Of a stretch of 64,000 nucleotides of DNA, positions 21,288 through 32,455 are shown in pieces. A program made the translations under genes and the position numbers. This DNA is from an uncultured Tateyamaria sp. (GTDB lineage: Bacteria; Pseudomonadota; Alphaproteobacteria; Rhodobacterales; Rhodobacteraceae): positions 1-64,000 of the forward strand of contig NZ_CANMEU010000007.1 in assembly GCF_947497045.1 (NCBI RefSeq). The letters run 5' to 3'. The notes under the pieces were generated by a model, which worked only from the letters and a program-made list of their open reading frames with translations, was not told the DNA's origin and searched no databases. The stretch's first letter is position 1. Every line of letters begins with the position of its first letter.

Positions 21288-22819
21288 CGGCGCACAGCCT
21301 GTCGCAGGTCTGACGCACGCAGTGCGCCCGTGACCTGTGCTGCTCCGAAATAGGCCGCCGCCCCGATCAGAATCAGGCCAAGCAGCGCGAGATAGCGGAC
21401 ATAATCTGTCCCCAAGGCGGGTGTGAGCATGATCTCTGCAATCCACAGCACCACGCCCATGACCAGCGCTGACACGATGATCCGCGGCAGGCGGCTGCGA
21501 TAGCGGGCGTCCAGCTGAACGATATCGCCCTTGTCGCGCAATCCCCAATACAGCAGGCCCAACATCCCCCACCCTGCAACGGTCGCTGCGATGGCCGGGG
21601 CCAGCCAGCCCACTGCGGATGACAGTCCAATCGCCAGCCCAGCATTGATGACCATCGCCACCACCGCAAAGTAGAAAGGCCGCTTGGTGTCGCCGCGCGC
21701 GAAATATTGCGGTTGCAGCACCTTTTGCAGTACAAATGCGGGCAGCCCCAGCCCATAGACCGACACCGCCAAGGCAATCGCGGCAGCATCATCGGCACCA
21801 GTGGCACCGCGTTTAAACATCACCGATACCAGCGGCAAGGGGATGACGATCAGTGCAATCGCCGAGGGGATTGTCAGGGCCATCGCAAACTCCGACGCCC
21901 GCGAATAGGCCTCGCGTGCGCCTTCGCTATCCCCGGCCTTGAGCTTGCGCGACAGGTCCGGCAGCAGCACAATGCCCACCGCAATGCCGACGACGCCTAG
22001 GGGCAGTTGATACAGGCGGTCTGCCGCAAACAGCCAACTGACCGCATTATCATATTGGCTGGCGACAATCTGACCCACGACAAGGTTGATCTGCATCACC
22101 CCGGTTGCAAGTGCGGCAGGCACCGCAGTGCGCACCATCTGGCGCATGTCCGGTGTCCATCGCGGCCATCCGGGGCGCAGCGCAAACCCGGCAGAGGCAG
22201 CCGCCGACCACGTCAGTCCAAGCTGCGCAATGCCGGCCAGCGGGACAGCCCAGATCAGCCATTGGATGACGTCCGCGCCCAGAATATGGGCCGAGGCCAT
22301 CGCCCCGATCACCATCACATTCAGCAACACAGGCGCGGCGGCGGCTGCCGCAAACCGGCCCGTCGCGTTCAGGATGCCCGAAAACAGCGCCGACAGGGAC
22401 ATGAAGAAGATATAGGGGAACACGATCCGCCCAAAGCCCACCGTCAGGTCGAACCGTTCCTGATCAAAACCACCCGCCGTCGCCCAGACCAGCGCGGGCA
22501 TAAAGATCATCGCAAGTGCGGTCAGCATCAGCGTCATCAGCGCCAACCCGTTCAGCGCGTCACGGCCAAAGCGGGCGGGGTCTTCGTCACCCTCCAGCTT
22601 GGTCGAAAACATCGGCACAAAGGCGGCATTGAACGCACCCTCGGCGAAAAAGCGGCGGAACATGTTGGGCAGTCGAAAGGCCGCCACAAACGCGTCCATC
22701 AGCGGTCCCGGTCCGATCAGCGACAGGATCATCACCTCGCGCACAAAGCCCAGCACCCGGCTGGCCAATGTCCAGAAGCCGACCGTCAGAAAACCGGACA
22801 TGAGGCGGATGGGTTTCAT
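21284..22819 (-). CDS. murJ: Lipid II flippase MurJ (MviN)
   Basis: SGFLTVGFWTLASRVLGFVREVMILSLIGPGPLMDAFVAAFRLPNMFRRFFAEGAFNAAFVPMF. Start chosen at MKPIRLMSG. Confidence 0.95.
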   Translation of the reverse strand: MKPIRLMSGFLTVGFWTLASRVLGFVREVMILSLIGPGPLMDAFVAAFRLPNMFRRFFAEGAFNAAFVPMFSTKLEGDEDPARFGRDALNGLALMTLMLTALAMIFMPALVWATAGGFDQERFDLTVGFGRIVFPYIFFMSLSALFSGILNATGRFAAAAAAPVLLNVMVIGAMASAHILGADVIQWLIWAVPLAGIAQLGLTWSAAASAGFALRPGWPRWTPDMRQMVRTAVPAALATGVMQINLVVGQIVASQYDNAVSWLFAADRLYQLPLGVVGIAVGIVLLPDLSRKLKAGDSEGAREAYSRASEFAMALTIPSAIALIVIPLPLVSVMFKRGATGADDAAAIALAVSVYGLGLPAFVLQKVLQPQYFARGDTKRPFYFAVVAMVINAGLAIGLSSAVGWLAPAIAATVAGWGMLGLLYWGLRDKGDIVQLDARYRSRLPRIIVSALVMGVVLWIAEIMLTPALGTDYVRYLALLGLILIGAAAYFGAAQVTGALRASDLRQAVRR

Positions 22820-22934
22820 GGGCTTTGGCGTAGCCGTTGGCGGGCGGGGGCGCAATATCTGTTCCATGCCCGATCCGCGCCACGCGGGCCTTATGAACCC
22901 AACCGGGGACGGCGGGTCAGGTCCTGACATACGT

Positions 22935-23630
22935 CAGAGAGAAACCGGCCATGAACCGTATCATCGATATCATCGGGCTGATCGTCGCTATTCCGGTTAT
23001 CCTGTCCATTGTTGGCTTGAGTCAGGTGATTGGTTGGACAAATTCTTGCTGGGCCACTCTGGTGCGAAAGTCTGTGAACCGCTTCATGGATCGGATGACG
23101 CTCGGAGAGGCGTGGCATTTCTCGCACCATCACCGAGCCCATGTGAAATGTCGCAACAGGTTGTCGGTCAAGGCGCGCGGATGATTGCGGCCAAATACGG
23201 GATACCCACGGCAGAGGTCGCGACCCGGATGGCCGTGACCGCACCTATCTCGATGAGATTTATGTGGTGCTTTATGCCGACGCGAAGTTGCCCAAGTTGA
23301 TCCGCGATGTGCAACGAAACATCCGGACCACCCGCTACAGGCTGGCGGTGTCTGCGCCCAATGGTGGTTTCAAGGCGTCCAAACCGTATCGCGCATATCG
23401 CGAGGGGGCACTTGACCCGAGGAAAGCCGGTGCAGAGATGGACCTGTTGGACGTCGGCAAGGATCAGGTTTCTGACGCAGCGCCGGTCTTTGCCACCCCA
23501 GTAAAGCGGCATGCCAATTGGCCGTTTCGTTGAGTGATCGCAGATCATCGGCTGCGTCGGGTCATTTTCCCCCACGTACTGGCCAAAGCCGTGGAGCAGG
23601 CCGCCAGAATGCTATAGTCTGTCTGAGATG
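22935..23630 (+). pseudogene. Probable decayed coding region(s) of unknown identity between murJ and glnD
   Basis: Short open segments in shifting + frames (MNRIIDIIGLIVAIPVILSIVGLSQVIG..., ...DRTYLDEIYVVLYADAKLPKLIRDVQRNIRTTRYRLAVSAPNGGFKASKPY...), no single intact ORF. Confidence 0.35.
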
Positions 23631-23644
23631 AGGGGCGCGGACGC

Positions 23645-26416
23645 TCAGATCTCCGCCCGCTCCACCCCTTCGGCAATGGCGGCCCGCAGCCGCTTTTCGA
23701 GCGTCCTCTGCTTGGCCTCTGAGTAGTATTTCAGCCCGAACATGTCCTTGACATAGAACGTGTCGACCACCTGTTCGCCGTAGGTCGCGATGACCGCGTT
23801 GGCGATGTAGACGTTTGAGGCCGCAAGCGTGCGCGTCAGATCGTGCAACAGGCCGGGGCGGTCTCGGGTGTCAACCTCGATGATGGTGTAGATGTCGGAC
23901 CCGTCGTTGTCGAAGGTGATGTGGGTCGGAACGCGGAACGCCTTTTCGCGTTTTTTGACCTTGTCGCGGTCCTTGATGGCCTCACGGGTGACAACCTCGC
24001 CCGCGAGCGTGCGTTCGATCATCTTGCGCAGGCGGGGCAGGCGGGCGGCGTCATAGGGGTTGCCGTCCGCATCCTGAATCCAGAACGCATCGGTGATAAA
24101 TCCGTCCGTGGTGGTGTAACTGCGGGCATCAACCACATTGGCCCCGACCAGCGCGAGGGCCCCCGTCAGTCGGGCAAAGATACCCGGATGATCCGGCATC
24201 ACGAAACAGGCGCGGGTCGCATCGCGATCCTCGTCGGGGTGCAGATCCATGACGATCTCGTTCTCGCCGATATCGCGCAACATACGCGCAAAGACGACAT
24301 GGGCCGTCACATGCAGCCCCTGCCAGTAGGGATCGTAATGGCGCGCGGTTTCGACCTGTATATCCTTGCGTGGCCAATCGATAAGTTCGGCGCGCAGCGC
24401 CTTTTTGGCCTCGACCCCGCGGTTGTCGCGGTTCAGCGCCTCCATCCCGTCCTCAAGTGCGCGTTTGGTCTGGCGATAGAGGGCGCGGATCAGGACGGCC
24501 TTCCAGTTGTTCCATGTGTTCGGGCCGACCCCCCGAATATCGCAGACTGTCAGCACACAAAGCAATTCCAGCCGCTTGACGGTCTGCACCGCCTTGGCAA
24601 AGTCGCGCACCGTGCGCGGATCGGCAATATCGCGCTTCTGGGCCATGTCCGACATCAACAGGTGATAGCGCACCAGCCATTCAACGGTCTCTACGTCCTC
24701 TTGTTTCAGCCCCAGACGCGGGGCGATCTTGCGCACCATCTGCGCCCCGAGGATCGAGTGGTCTTCCGCCCGCCCTTTACCAATATCATGGAGCAGCAAG
24801 GCCACATAAAGCACCCGACGGTTCACCCCGCGCTTGAGGATGTTTGAGGCGACGGGCAGGTCCTCGACCAATTCGCCCTTTTCGATCATGGCCAGCTGCG
24901 CGATGCACTGGATCGTATGTTCGTCGACGGTGTATGCGTGGTACATGTTGAACTGCATCATCGCCACGATGGGTTCGAACTCGGGGATAAACGCGGATAG
25001 AACCCCCAGTTCGTTCATGCGACGCAAGGCCCGTTCGGGATTGCCGTGTTTCAGCAGCAGATCAAGGAAGATCCGCCGTGCTTCGGGCGTCGTGCGCAGG
25101 TCATCGTCGATCAGATCAAGGTTGGATTTGATCAGACGCATCGCATCGGGGTGGATCAACATGCCCGTGCGCAATGCCTCCTCAAAGATGCGCAGCAGGT
25201 TCAGCTTGTCCGACAGAAATCCGGCTTCGTCCTTGACGGCAAGGCGGTTGTGGATCACCGCGTAACCCGCTTTGACCCGTGGTTTGCGTTTGAACAGCCG
25301 CTCCAGCAGAGGTTCGGCCTTGAGGTGAACCGATTCGAGTTTCGTGAGGAAAATACGGGTCAGATCGCCCACCTGGGTCGCATGCAGGAAATAGGCTTGC
25401 ATGAAAAGTTCGACCCCACGTCGCCCGGCCTTGTCCTCATATCCCATCGCTTCGGCCACAGCGGCCTGCATGTCGAAAGTCAGTTGTTCGGTGGGACGAT
25501 TGGTCAGCAGGTGTAGGTGGCAGCGGGTCGCCCACAGAAAGTCCTCGGCGGCGACGAAATCGGTGAACTCCTCGGCGGTGAACAGACCCAACGGGACAAG
25601 GTCGGCGGCGTCCTGCACCTTGTGGATATACTTGCCGATCCAGAACAGGGATTGCAGGTCGCGCAGACCGCCCTTTCCTTCTTTGACGTTTGGTTCCACC
25701 ACATAGCGTTGCCCCTGGCGTTCGTGGCGGGCGTCGCGTTCGGCGAGTTTGGCTTCGATAAAATCTTGCTCGGTGCCTTTGAACAGGTCCGCGCGCAGGC
25801 GGGTATCCAGCTTGGCCGCGAGGGCTGCATCCCCGAACAAAAACCGATGCTCGAGCATAGCGGTGCGGATGGTGAAGTCTTCTGCGCCAAGGCGCAGACA
25901 ATCGCGCACCGTTCGGCTCGAATGGCCCACTTTCAGCTTGAGGTCCCACAGGATATACAACGTTGCTTCGATCACGCTCTCGGCCCATGGGGTGATCTTG
26001 TGAGGTGTCAGGAACAGCAGATCGACATCCGAGAACGGGGCCATCTCGCCGCGCCCATACCCGCCCACAGCCATCACGGCCAGACGCTCGCCTGTGGTCG
26101 GGTTTGGGTTTTGAAACATCAGCTCTTGGGCCGTGCGCAGGGCTGCATTGACCAGACAATCTGTCAGATAGGTATAGGCTCTGGTTGTGGGGCGCGATTG
26201 AAACGGGGTAGCGCGAAAGCCATCCGCAATCTGCACCCGCCCGGTCTTTTGTGCGGCCTTTAGGTGGGTCACAATGGCCGTGCGCGCATCGGTTTGCGAC
26301 ATCTTGTGGGCTCGGGACAGCACCGCGTCGAAGGCGGCGCTGTCAAAGATATCACTTGGGTCGCAAATCAGCGCATCGGGCATCACGACAGGGGCACTTA
26401 GTGCAGATTGGGTCAC
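23645..26416 (-). CDS. glnD: [Protein-PII] uridylyltransferase / UTase-UR
   Basis: VMAVGGYGRGEMAPFSDVDLLFLTP nucleotidyltransferase, LLHDIGKGRAEDHS HD domain, two C-terminal ACT domains. Confidence 0.96.
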   Translation of the reverse strand: MTQSALSAPVVMPDALICDPSDIFDSAAFDAVLSRAHKMSQTDARTAIVTHLKAAQKTGRVQIADGFRATPFQSRPTTRAYTYLTDCLVNAALRTAQELMFQNPNPTTGERLAVMAVGGYGRGEMAPFSDVDLLFLTPHKITPWAESVIEATLYILWDLKLKVGHSSRTVRDCLRLGAEDFTIRTAMLEHRFLFGDAALAAKLDTRLRADLFKGTEQDFIEAKLAERDARHERQGQRYVVEPNVKEGKGGLRDLQSLFWIGKYIHKVQDAADLVPLGLFTAEEFTDFVAAEDFLWATRCHLHLLTNRPTEQLTFDMQAAVAEAMGYEDKAGRRGVELFMQAYFLHATQVGDLTRIFLTKLESVHLKAEPLLERLFKRKPRVKAGYAVIHNRLAVKDEAGFLSDKLNLLRIFEEALRTGMLIHPDAMRLIKSNLDLIDDDLRTTPEARRIFLDLLLKHGNPERALRRMNELGVLSAFIPEFEPIVAMMQFNMYHAYTVDEHTIQCIAQLAMIEKGELVEDLPVASNILKRGVNRRVLYVALLLHDIGKGRAEDHSILGAQMVRKIAPRLGLKQEDVETVEWLVRYHLLMSDMAQKRDIADPRTVRDFAKAVQTVKRLELLCVLTVCDIRGVGPNTWNNWKAVLIRALYRQTKRALEDGMEALNRDNRGVEAKKALRAELIDWPRKDIQVETARHYDPYWQGLHVTAHVVFARMLRDIGENEIVMDLHPDEDRDATRACFVMPDHPGIFARLTGALALVGANVVDARSYTTTDGFITDAFWIQDADGNPYDAARLPRLRKMIERTLAGEVVTREAIKDRDKVKKREKAFRVPTHITFDNDGSDIYTIIEVDTRDRPGLLHDLTRTLAASNVYIANAVIATYGEQVVDTFYVKDMFGLKYYSEAKQRTLEKRLRAAIAEGVERAEI

Positions 26417-26442
26417 GTCATGCTCCTGTCAGGCTGGCGGGA

Positions 26443-27642
26443 TCAGAAACCGCCGCCGCCAAAGCCGCGCGGTGCGGGGCTGATGATCGCAACCTGATTG
26501 TTCTGTACAGTCGCAATCGCAAGCCCGCGCTCGTTGGTTCCGTCGCCGCGCAGGCGGAAGATGCCCGTTGCGCCCTGAAACCCGGACCCTTGGGTCAGCG
26601 CCGCGGTCGACAAGGCGTTTGCTTTGCCGCTGCTGGCCAAGGCCCCCACTGCTGCGATTCCGTCAAAGGCAAGACCCGCCAGGGGGTGGGGCGCATCCCC
26701 ATATGCGGCCTGATACTGCGATCTGAACGCCGCGGCCCGGCTTGGGTCGGGCAAGGCGAACCAGCCCCCCTGCACACCGGGCAGATCAAGGGTCTGGCGC
26801 GGAATGTCCCACCGGGTCAGCCCGAGGAACTGGGTCGTTCCGGGGGTCACCCCGGCTTCGGGCAAAAGTTGCGTCAACAATGGCAGCCCGGCGGCGGGCG
26901 CGGCTGTCAGGAACACGCTGTTGGCCCCTGAATTGTCCACTGCGGCTTTGACCCGTGGCACGGCGGCGATCAGCCCTTGTTGGGACAGGGGGTAGTCGAC
27001 GGTGCCTGCCAAGGTTGCCCCATTGCGCGAGATCGCCTGCTGGATCGCATTGCGCCCCAATTGCCCGGCAACATCCTGCGCATGCACCACCACGATCCGG
27101 TCACGGCCCTGGGATTTCGAATAGCTCACCAATCGGTTGGCCGTGTTGGCAAAGGTAGACCCCAGCACAAACACGTTGCCCCCTGCGATGGTCGTGTTGT
27201 TCGAGAAGGCGAGGACGTTGACGTTCTGGGCTGCCACCGCCACGCCCGCCGCATTCGCCGCCTCCGCATAAAGCGGGCCAAGGATAATCTGGGCACCGTC
27301 ATTGACGGCCTGGGCTGCTTGGCTGGCCGCTGTTTGTGCGTTGCCCGCAGTGCCATAGACCCGCAGGTCAATCTGCACCCCGTTCAGGTCACGGATCGCC
27401 AGACGCGCTGCGTTTTCAAGGTTTTGGGCCAAAAGCTCATCGCCCCCCTGGCCCGACCCGCGCGGCACGAGCAGGGCCACCGGGATCGGTTGAGAGGCGT
27501 CGATGCGCGGCCCGCTGTTGCCGCCCCCCGTGAGTCCGCCCAGATCGACCGGATCGCAGGCGGCCAGCGTCAAAGCGGCCACCGGCAGGATGAATGCACG
27601 ACGGGTTACCTTGCGCAGGGTTTTGAAAAACGCAAACATGAT
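26443..27642 (-). CDS. Penicillin-binding protein activator (LpoA-like periplasmic-binding lipoprotein)
   Basis: Lipobox ALTLAAC, type 1 periplasmic-binding fold, divergent from rsmI-yraN-gshB as is common. Confidence 0.82.
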   Translation of the reverse strand: MMFAFFKTLRKVTRRAFILPVAALTLAACDPVDLGGLTGGGNSGPRIDASQPIPVALLVPRGSGQGGDELLAQNLENAARLAIRDLNGVQIDLRVYGTAGNAQTAASQAAQAVNDGAQIILGPLYAEAANAAGVAVAAQNVNVLAFSNNTTIAGGNVFVLGSTFANTANRLVSYSKSQGRDRIVVVHAQDVAGQLGRNAIQQAISRNGATLAGTVDYPLSQQGLIAAVPRVKAAVDNSGANSVFLTAAPAAGLPLLTQLLPEAGVTPGTTQFLGLTRWDIPRQTLDLPGVQGGWFALPDPSRAAAFRSQYQAAYGDAPHPLAGLAFDGIAAVGALASSGKANALSTAALTQGSGFQGATGIFRLRGDGTNERGLAIATVQNNQVAIISPAPRGFGGGGF

Positions 27643-27729
27643 GACTGTCACTCCCAACTTTTGGGGCGTACCATAGGCCGCCCGCCTTTATGTGGCGGAT
27701 AATAGACGTCACGAAAGGCGGGTCCAGCG

Positions 27730-28590
27730 TTGAATCATGTCAAACTCGCCCTGAGCCCGGGGATCTGGTTTGTGGGTGTGCCCATCGGGACGGCCCGCGA
27801 CATCACGTTGCGCGCGCTTGATGTGCTCGCTTCGGCGGATGTGCTTGTGGCTGAAGACACGCGATCGCTGCGCAAGCTGATGGATATTCACGGCGTCCCG
27901 CTGGATGGGCGGCGGATCGAGGCGTTGCACGATCACTCGGGCCCCGGATCGGTTGATCGGTTGGTCGCGCGTGCAGCAGGCGGTGAAAGCGTGGCCTATG
28001 CATCCGAGGCGGGCATGCCCTTGATTGCAGACCCCGGGTTTGAGTTGGGCCGGGCGGCGCGTGCAGCGGACGTGGCAGTGACGTGCGCACCGGGGCCATC
28101 TGCGGTTCTGACCGCTCTTGTTGTGGGCGGATTGCCGACGGATGCATTCCATTTCGGTGGATTTTTGCCAAATGCACGTGGGGCAAGGCAAACCGCGCTG
28201 CGCGCCCTTGTCGGCGTGCAGGCGACGTTGGTGCTTTATGAGTCCCCCAAGCGGGTTGGGGCGTTGTTGCGGGATGCCAGCGAGGTGCTCGGTTCGGACC
28301 GCCCGGCTGTTGTGTGTCGGGAACTGACCAAGAAATTTGAAGAGAAGCGGCATGGTACCTTGGGGGAATTGGCCGAAATTTATGATGGATTGTCAGTAAA
28401 AGGTGAGGTCGTGGTGCTGATCGGGCGACGTGAGGTCGAGGAAATTAAGGAAACAGACATCGAATCGGCGCTAGAGTCAGCGTTGCAAGACATGTCGGTC
28501 AAAGATGCAGCGGCCTTTGTTGCGGACACATTCGGGCTGTCGAAACGGAAGATCTATCAGCAGGCGCTGGACGTGGCGCGCCGCAACTAG
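27730..28590 (+). CDS. rsmI: 16S rRNA (cytidine(1402)-2'-O)-methyltransferase
   Basis: LVAEDTRSLRKLM, ALHDHSGPGSVDRLV, SEAGMPLIADPGFELGRAA, FHFGGFLP, LYESPKRV motifs. Confidence 0.95.
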   Translation: MNHVKLALSPGIWFVGVPIGTARDITLRALDVLASADVLVAEDTRSLRKLMDIHGVPLDGRRIEALHDHSGPGSVDRLVARAAGGESVAYASEAGMPLIADPGFELGRAARAADVAVTCAPGPSAVLTALVVGGLPTDAFHFGGFLPNARGARQTALRALVGVQATLVLYESPKRVGALLRDASEVLGSDRPAVVCRELTKKFEEKRHGTLGELAEIYDGLSVKGEVVVLIGRREVEEIKETDIESALESALQDMSVKDAAAFVADTFGLSKRKIYQQALDVARRN

Positions 28591-28600
28591 GGATACGCAG

Positions 28601-29020
28601 ATGACGCGACAAGCACATGCCGATTTTGCCGGGGCGACCCCAGTTGTGCAGGCGCGCATGGATCGCGGGCGACGGTCTTATCTGGCGGGGCTTGCTGCCG
28701 AGGATATTGTGAGGCGCGACTATGCTGCGCGCGGCTTTCCTTTGCGCGACAGCCGGTGGCGCGGCAAGCGGGGCGAAATCGATCTGGTGATGAATGACGG
28801 GGATGGGATCGTATTTGTCGAGGTCAAGAAAAGCCGGGATTTCGAAACAGCGATGTCGCATGTGACCGCCGCACAGGTCCGTCGATTGTATGCAACGGGC
28901 GAGGAATATCTGGCACAGATGCCAAATGGCAGTCTGACGGACGTGCGGTTTGACGTGGCGCTTGTGGATGCGACAGGCGCTGTGCAGATCGTGGAAAATG
29001 CGTTTGGGCACGTGTTTTAG
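28601..29020 (+). CDS. YraN family (UPF0102) nuclease-like protein
   Basis: GLAAEDIVRRDYAARGFPLRDSRWRGKRGEIDLVMNDGDGIVFVEVKKS; downstream of rsmI. Confidence 0.9.
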   Translation: MTRQAHADFAGATPVVQARMDRGRRSYLAGLAAEDIVRRDYAARGFPLRDSRWRGKRGEIDLVMNDGDGIVFVEVKKSRDFETAMSHVTAAQVRRLYATGEEYLAQMPNGSLTDVRFDVALVDATGAVQIVENAFGHVF

Positions 29021-29113
29021 ACTTCGCCAACAGCGCCGTGCGCAGACGCACAGTGCAATACCATTGCGCACAAGCGACGTGTGGGCCATCTAAGCTGGGA
29101 CAAAGCCGGAGAT

Positions 29114-30055
29114 ATGCCCATGAAGATCGCCTTTCAGATGGACCCGATTGGGGCCGTTGACATCAATGCGGACAGCAGCTTTCGCCTCGCCGAAGAGGCG
29201 CAGGCGCGTGGCCATAGCTTGTTTTTTTACACCCCCGATCATCTCGCCTACCAAGAAGGGCGCATTACTGCGCGCGGCCATGATCTGAGCGTTCAACGTG
29301 TGCAGGACGATCACGCCCGCCTTGGGCCGGAGCGCGAGGTGGATCTGGCCGATTTTGATGTTGTCTGGCTGCGGCAAGACCCGCCGTTTGACATGCACTA
29401 CATCACCTCCACCCATTTGCTGGACCGTCTGGCACCGGGCACGCTGGTGGTGAATGATCCGTTCTGGGTGCGCAATTTCCCGGAAAAGCTGTTGGTTCTG
29501 GATTTTCCTGACCTCACGCCCCCGACCACGATCGCGCGCGACCTCGACACGATCAAGGCGTTCAAGGCCAAACATTCCGATGTGATCCTGAAACCGCTTT
29601 ATGGAAATGGCGGAGCCGGGGTGTTCCGTCTGGATGCCAATGACCGCAACCTGACGTCGCTGCATGAACTCTTTGCCAGTTTTTCGCGCGAGCCCTTGAT
29701 CGTTCAAAAGTTTTTGCCGGATGTGTCCAATGGCGACAAGCGCGTGATCCTTGTAGATGGTGAGCCGGTGGGTGCGATCAACCGCGTGCCTGCGGCGGGT
29801 GAAACGCGGTCTAACATGCATGTGGGGGGACGTCCCGAAAAGATCGGGTTGAGCGCGCGTGATCGCGAAATCTGCGCCGCCATTGGTCCGCTGTTGCGCG
29901 AAAAGGGCCAGATCTTTGTCGGCATCGACGTGATTGGTGATTATCTGACCGAGATCAATGTGACCTCACCCACAGGCATTCAGGAACTTGAGCGGTTTGA
30001 CGGTGTGAACATCGCAGGCAAGATCTGGGACGCCATCGAGGCCAAACGCGCATAA
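29114..30055 (+). CDS. gshB: Glutathione synthase
   Basis: [63 protein letters not shown]. Confidence 0.95.
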   Translation: MPMKIAFQMDPIGAVDINADSSFRLAEEAQARGHSLFFYTPDHLAYQEGRITARGHDLSVQRVQDDHARLGPEREVDLADFDVVWLRQDPPFDMHYITSTHLLDRLAPGTLVVNDPFWVRNFPEKLLVLDFPDLTPPTTIARDLDTIKAFKAKHSDVILKPLYGNGGAGVFRLDANDRNLTSLHELFASFSREPLIVQKFLPDVSNGDKRVILVDGEPVGAINRVPAAGETRSNMHVGGRPEKIGLSARDREICAAIGPLLREKGQIFVGIDVIGDYLTEINVTSPTGIQELERFDGVNIAGKIWDAIEAKRA

Positions 30056-30091
30056 ACATGCTGTGTCTGCTGCTGCCGATTTGAATAGACC

Positions 30092-31603
30092 TCAGACCGG
30101 TGCAAGTGCGCCAACGCGGTAGCTGACAGCCTCGGCGATATGGGGTTTGCGCACATGCGTTGCCCCGTCGAGGTCCGCGATGGTGCGCGCGACCCGCAGC
30201 ACCCGGTGGTAGCCGCGCGCGGACAATCCGAATCTGTCAGCCACCCGTGTCAGCAAGGTGCGACCGTCCTCATCCGGTGAGGCATGTTCGTCAAGCGCCG
30301 CCCCGGACAGGTCCGCGTTGCATCGCGCCGTCGTGTTGCCAAACCGCGTGGCTTGCACCGCGCGCGCCGCTGCAACACGTGCCGCGACGCTGGCGGAGCT
30401 GTCCCCCGAGGCGGGCAGGTCAAGGTCGCTGTAGCAGACCGGGGGCACATCCACGCGCAGATCGAACCGGTCCATCAGGGGGCCAGATATCCGGCCCATA
30501 TAGTCGTCCCCGCATGCCGGCGCGCGCGCGCAGGCCCGTGCTGCATCGCTGAGATAACCGCATTTGCAGGGATTGGCTGCGGCCACCAGCATGAACCGGC
30601 AGGGATATTTGATATGATTGTTGGCGCGTGCGATCATCACTTCGCCCGTCTCGATCGGCTGGCGCAGGGTTTCGAGGACCGTGCGCGGGAACTCGGGGAA
30701 TTCGTCCATGAACAGCACGCCGTTGTGCGCCAAGGATGCTTCGCCCGGCTTTGCCCCGCGCCCGCCCCCGATGATTGCCGCCATCGAGGCGGTGTGATGA
30801 GGTTCGCGAAACGGGCGATCCATCGAAATGCCGCCCGCGTCCAGCAACCCGGCAAGCGAGTGGATCATCGACGTCTCGAGTGCTTCCATCGCGGAAAGCG
30901 GTGGCAGGATGCCGGGCAGGCGCGCGGCCAGCATGGATTTGCCAGAGCCCGGCGTGCCCACCATCAGCAAGTGGTGTCGCCCCGCTGCGGCCACTTCGAG
31001 GGCGCGTTTGGCGCGTTCCTGTCCTTTGACATCTGCCAGATCGGGGGCTCCCGTGCCGCGCGCCACATGTCCGGCTGTGGCGGGTTCCAGCGGCACTTGT
31101 CCGGTATAATGGCGGATCACGTCGCCAAGCGACTTGGCCGCAATGACTTTGGTTGCGTCCACCCAAGCGGCTTCGGAGCCGGATCCGGCGGGGCAGAGCA
31201 ACCCGCGATCCTGTTCGGCGGCGGCCATTGCGGCGGGCAAAGCGCCCACCACTGGGACAAGCGTTCCATCAAGGGACAACTCGCCGAGGGCCACGGTGCC
31301 CTCGACTGTGTCTTCGGGTAGAATTCCCAGGGCCGCAAGCATGGCCAGCGCGATGGGCAGGTCGAAATGCGAGCCCTCTTTGGGCAGGTCGGCGGGTGAC
31401 AGGTTGATCGTGATCCGCTTGGACGGCAGCGCGATGGACATGGCCGTCAGAGCGGTGCGTACCCGGTCGCGCGCTTCGGACACGGCCTTGTCCGGCAGGC
31501 CCACGATAGAAAACGCAGGCATGCCGGGGGTCAGCGCGCATTGCACTTCGACTTCGCGCGCCTCGACCCCTTGGAATGCAACCGTGTAGGCGCGTGCGAC
31601 CAT
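30092..31603 (-). CDS. comM: YifB/ComM family Mg-chelatase-like AAA+ ATPase
   Basis: GVEAREVEVQCALTPGMPAFSIVGLPDKAVSEARDRV; MVGTPGSGKSMLAARLPGILPPL; NGVLFMDEFPEF. Confidence 0.93.
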   Translation of the reverse strand: MVARAYTVAFQGVEAREVEVQCALTPGMPAFSIVGLPDKAVSEARDRVRTALTAMSIALPSKRITINLSPADLPKEGSHFDLPIALAMLAALGILPEDTVEGTVALGELSLDGTLVPVVGALPAAMAAAEQDRGLLCPAGSGSEAAWVDATKVIAAKSLGDVIRHYTGQVPLEPATAGHVARGTGAPDLADVKGQERAKRALEVAAAGRHHLLMVGTPGSGKSMLAARLPGILPPLSAMEALETSMIHSLAGLLDAGGISMDRPFREPHHTASMAAIIGGGRGAKPGEASLAHNGVLFMDEFPEFPRTVLETLRQPIETGEVMIARANNHIKYPCRFMLVAAANPCKCGYLSDAARACARAPACGDDYMGRISGPLMDRFDLRVDVPPVCYSDLDLPASGDSSASVAARVAAARAVQATRFGNTTARCNADLSGAALDEHASPDEDGRTLLTRVADRFGLSARGYHRVLRVARTIADLDGATHVRKPHIAEAVSYRVGALAPV

Positions 31604-31717
31604 ATCCTTGCCCTTTGGTAACTGGTTCTTGGTTAAGGGCTACCGGGGGGTGGTTTAGGATTGGTTAACGCTTGGATGCGTGCGTTGGGATTTGAGCATT
31701 TTGGAACAATGAAAGGT

Positions 31718-32395
31718 TCAGGTGGGCCAATCTGCGGTGGTGGTGCCCATGTCGTACGGGAAGGGGTCGTATATGGTTTTCAGCCCTTCGGCGCGCCATG
31801 ATTTGAACGCCGCGTCCTCGACTGTCGCTGTGCAATAGGTCCGGATCGCGTCGCTGACGGGCAACTCATAGCCAACGATCCGCGCGCAGACCGGCGCATA
31901 GAACACATCCGCCAGCGTGTAGTCCCCGAACAGCCACGGCCCCTCGGATTTGAAGGTGGCGGCATGTGCCCACAAGGTTTCCAGCCGCGCGATGTCCGCC
32001 TTGACGGCATCGGAGGCAGTAAAGCCCACGTTGACGTGTTGTAATTGCATGGGGCAGGCGCTGCGCAGCGCGTGAAACCCACCCACCATCTCGGCGCAAA
32101 GCCAGCGGGCGGTGGCGCGTGCGTTCGGGGCTGCGGGCCACATCTGCGCTTGGGGGTGATCTTCGGCAAGCGTTTCGGCCATGGCGAGGCTTTCGCCCAC
32201 AACCGTTCCATCCGGTGTGCGCATGGCCGGCACCAGCCGTGCAGGTGCAAGTGCGGCCATGTCCTCTGCCATTGTCCCGCCATAGAGCCCGATCATGTTC
32301 ACCCGGTGGGGGATGTTGAATTTCTCCATCATCAGCCAGCCCCGCAAGGACCAGCTCGAAAATGTGCGATCGCCGATATAAAGATCATATGTCAT
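31718..32395 (-). CDS. Glutathione S-transferase family protein
   Basis: LYIGDRTFSSWSLRGWLMMEKFNI; GST N-domain and alpha-helical C-domain. Confidence 0.87.
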   Translation of the reverse strand: MTYDLYIGDRTFSSWSLRGWLMMEKFNIPHRVNMIGLYGGTMAEDMAALAPARLVPAMRTPDGTVVGESLAMAETLAEDHPQAQMWPAAPNARATARWLCAEMVGGFHALRSACPMQLQHVNVGFTASDAVKADIARLETLWAHAATFKSEGPWLFGDYTLADVFYAPVCARIVGYELPVSDAIRTYCTATVEDAAFKSWRAEGLKTIYDPFPYDMGTTTADWPT

Positions 32396-32455
32396 GGCGC
32401 GGACGCTAAACCGTTTATCTGCTATCAGGCCAACGCTGTTTCGTGCGGGCTGTCA

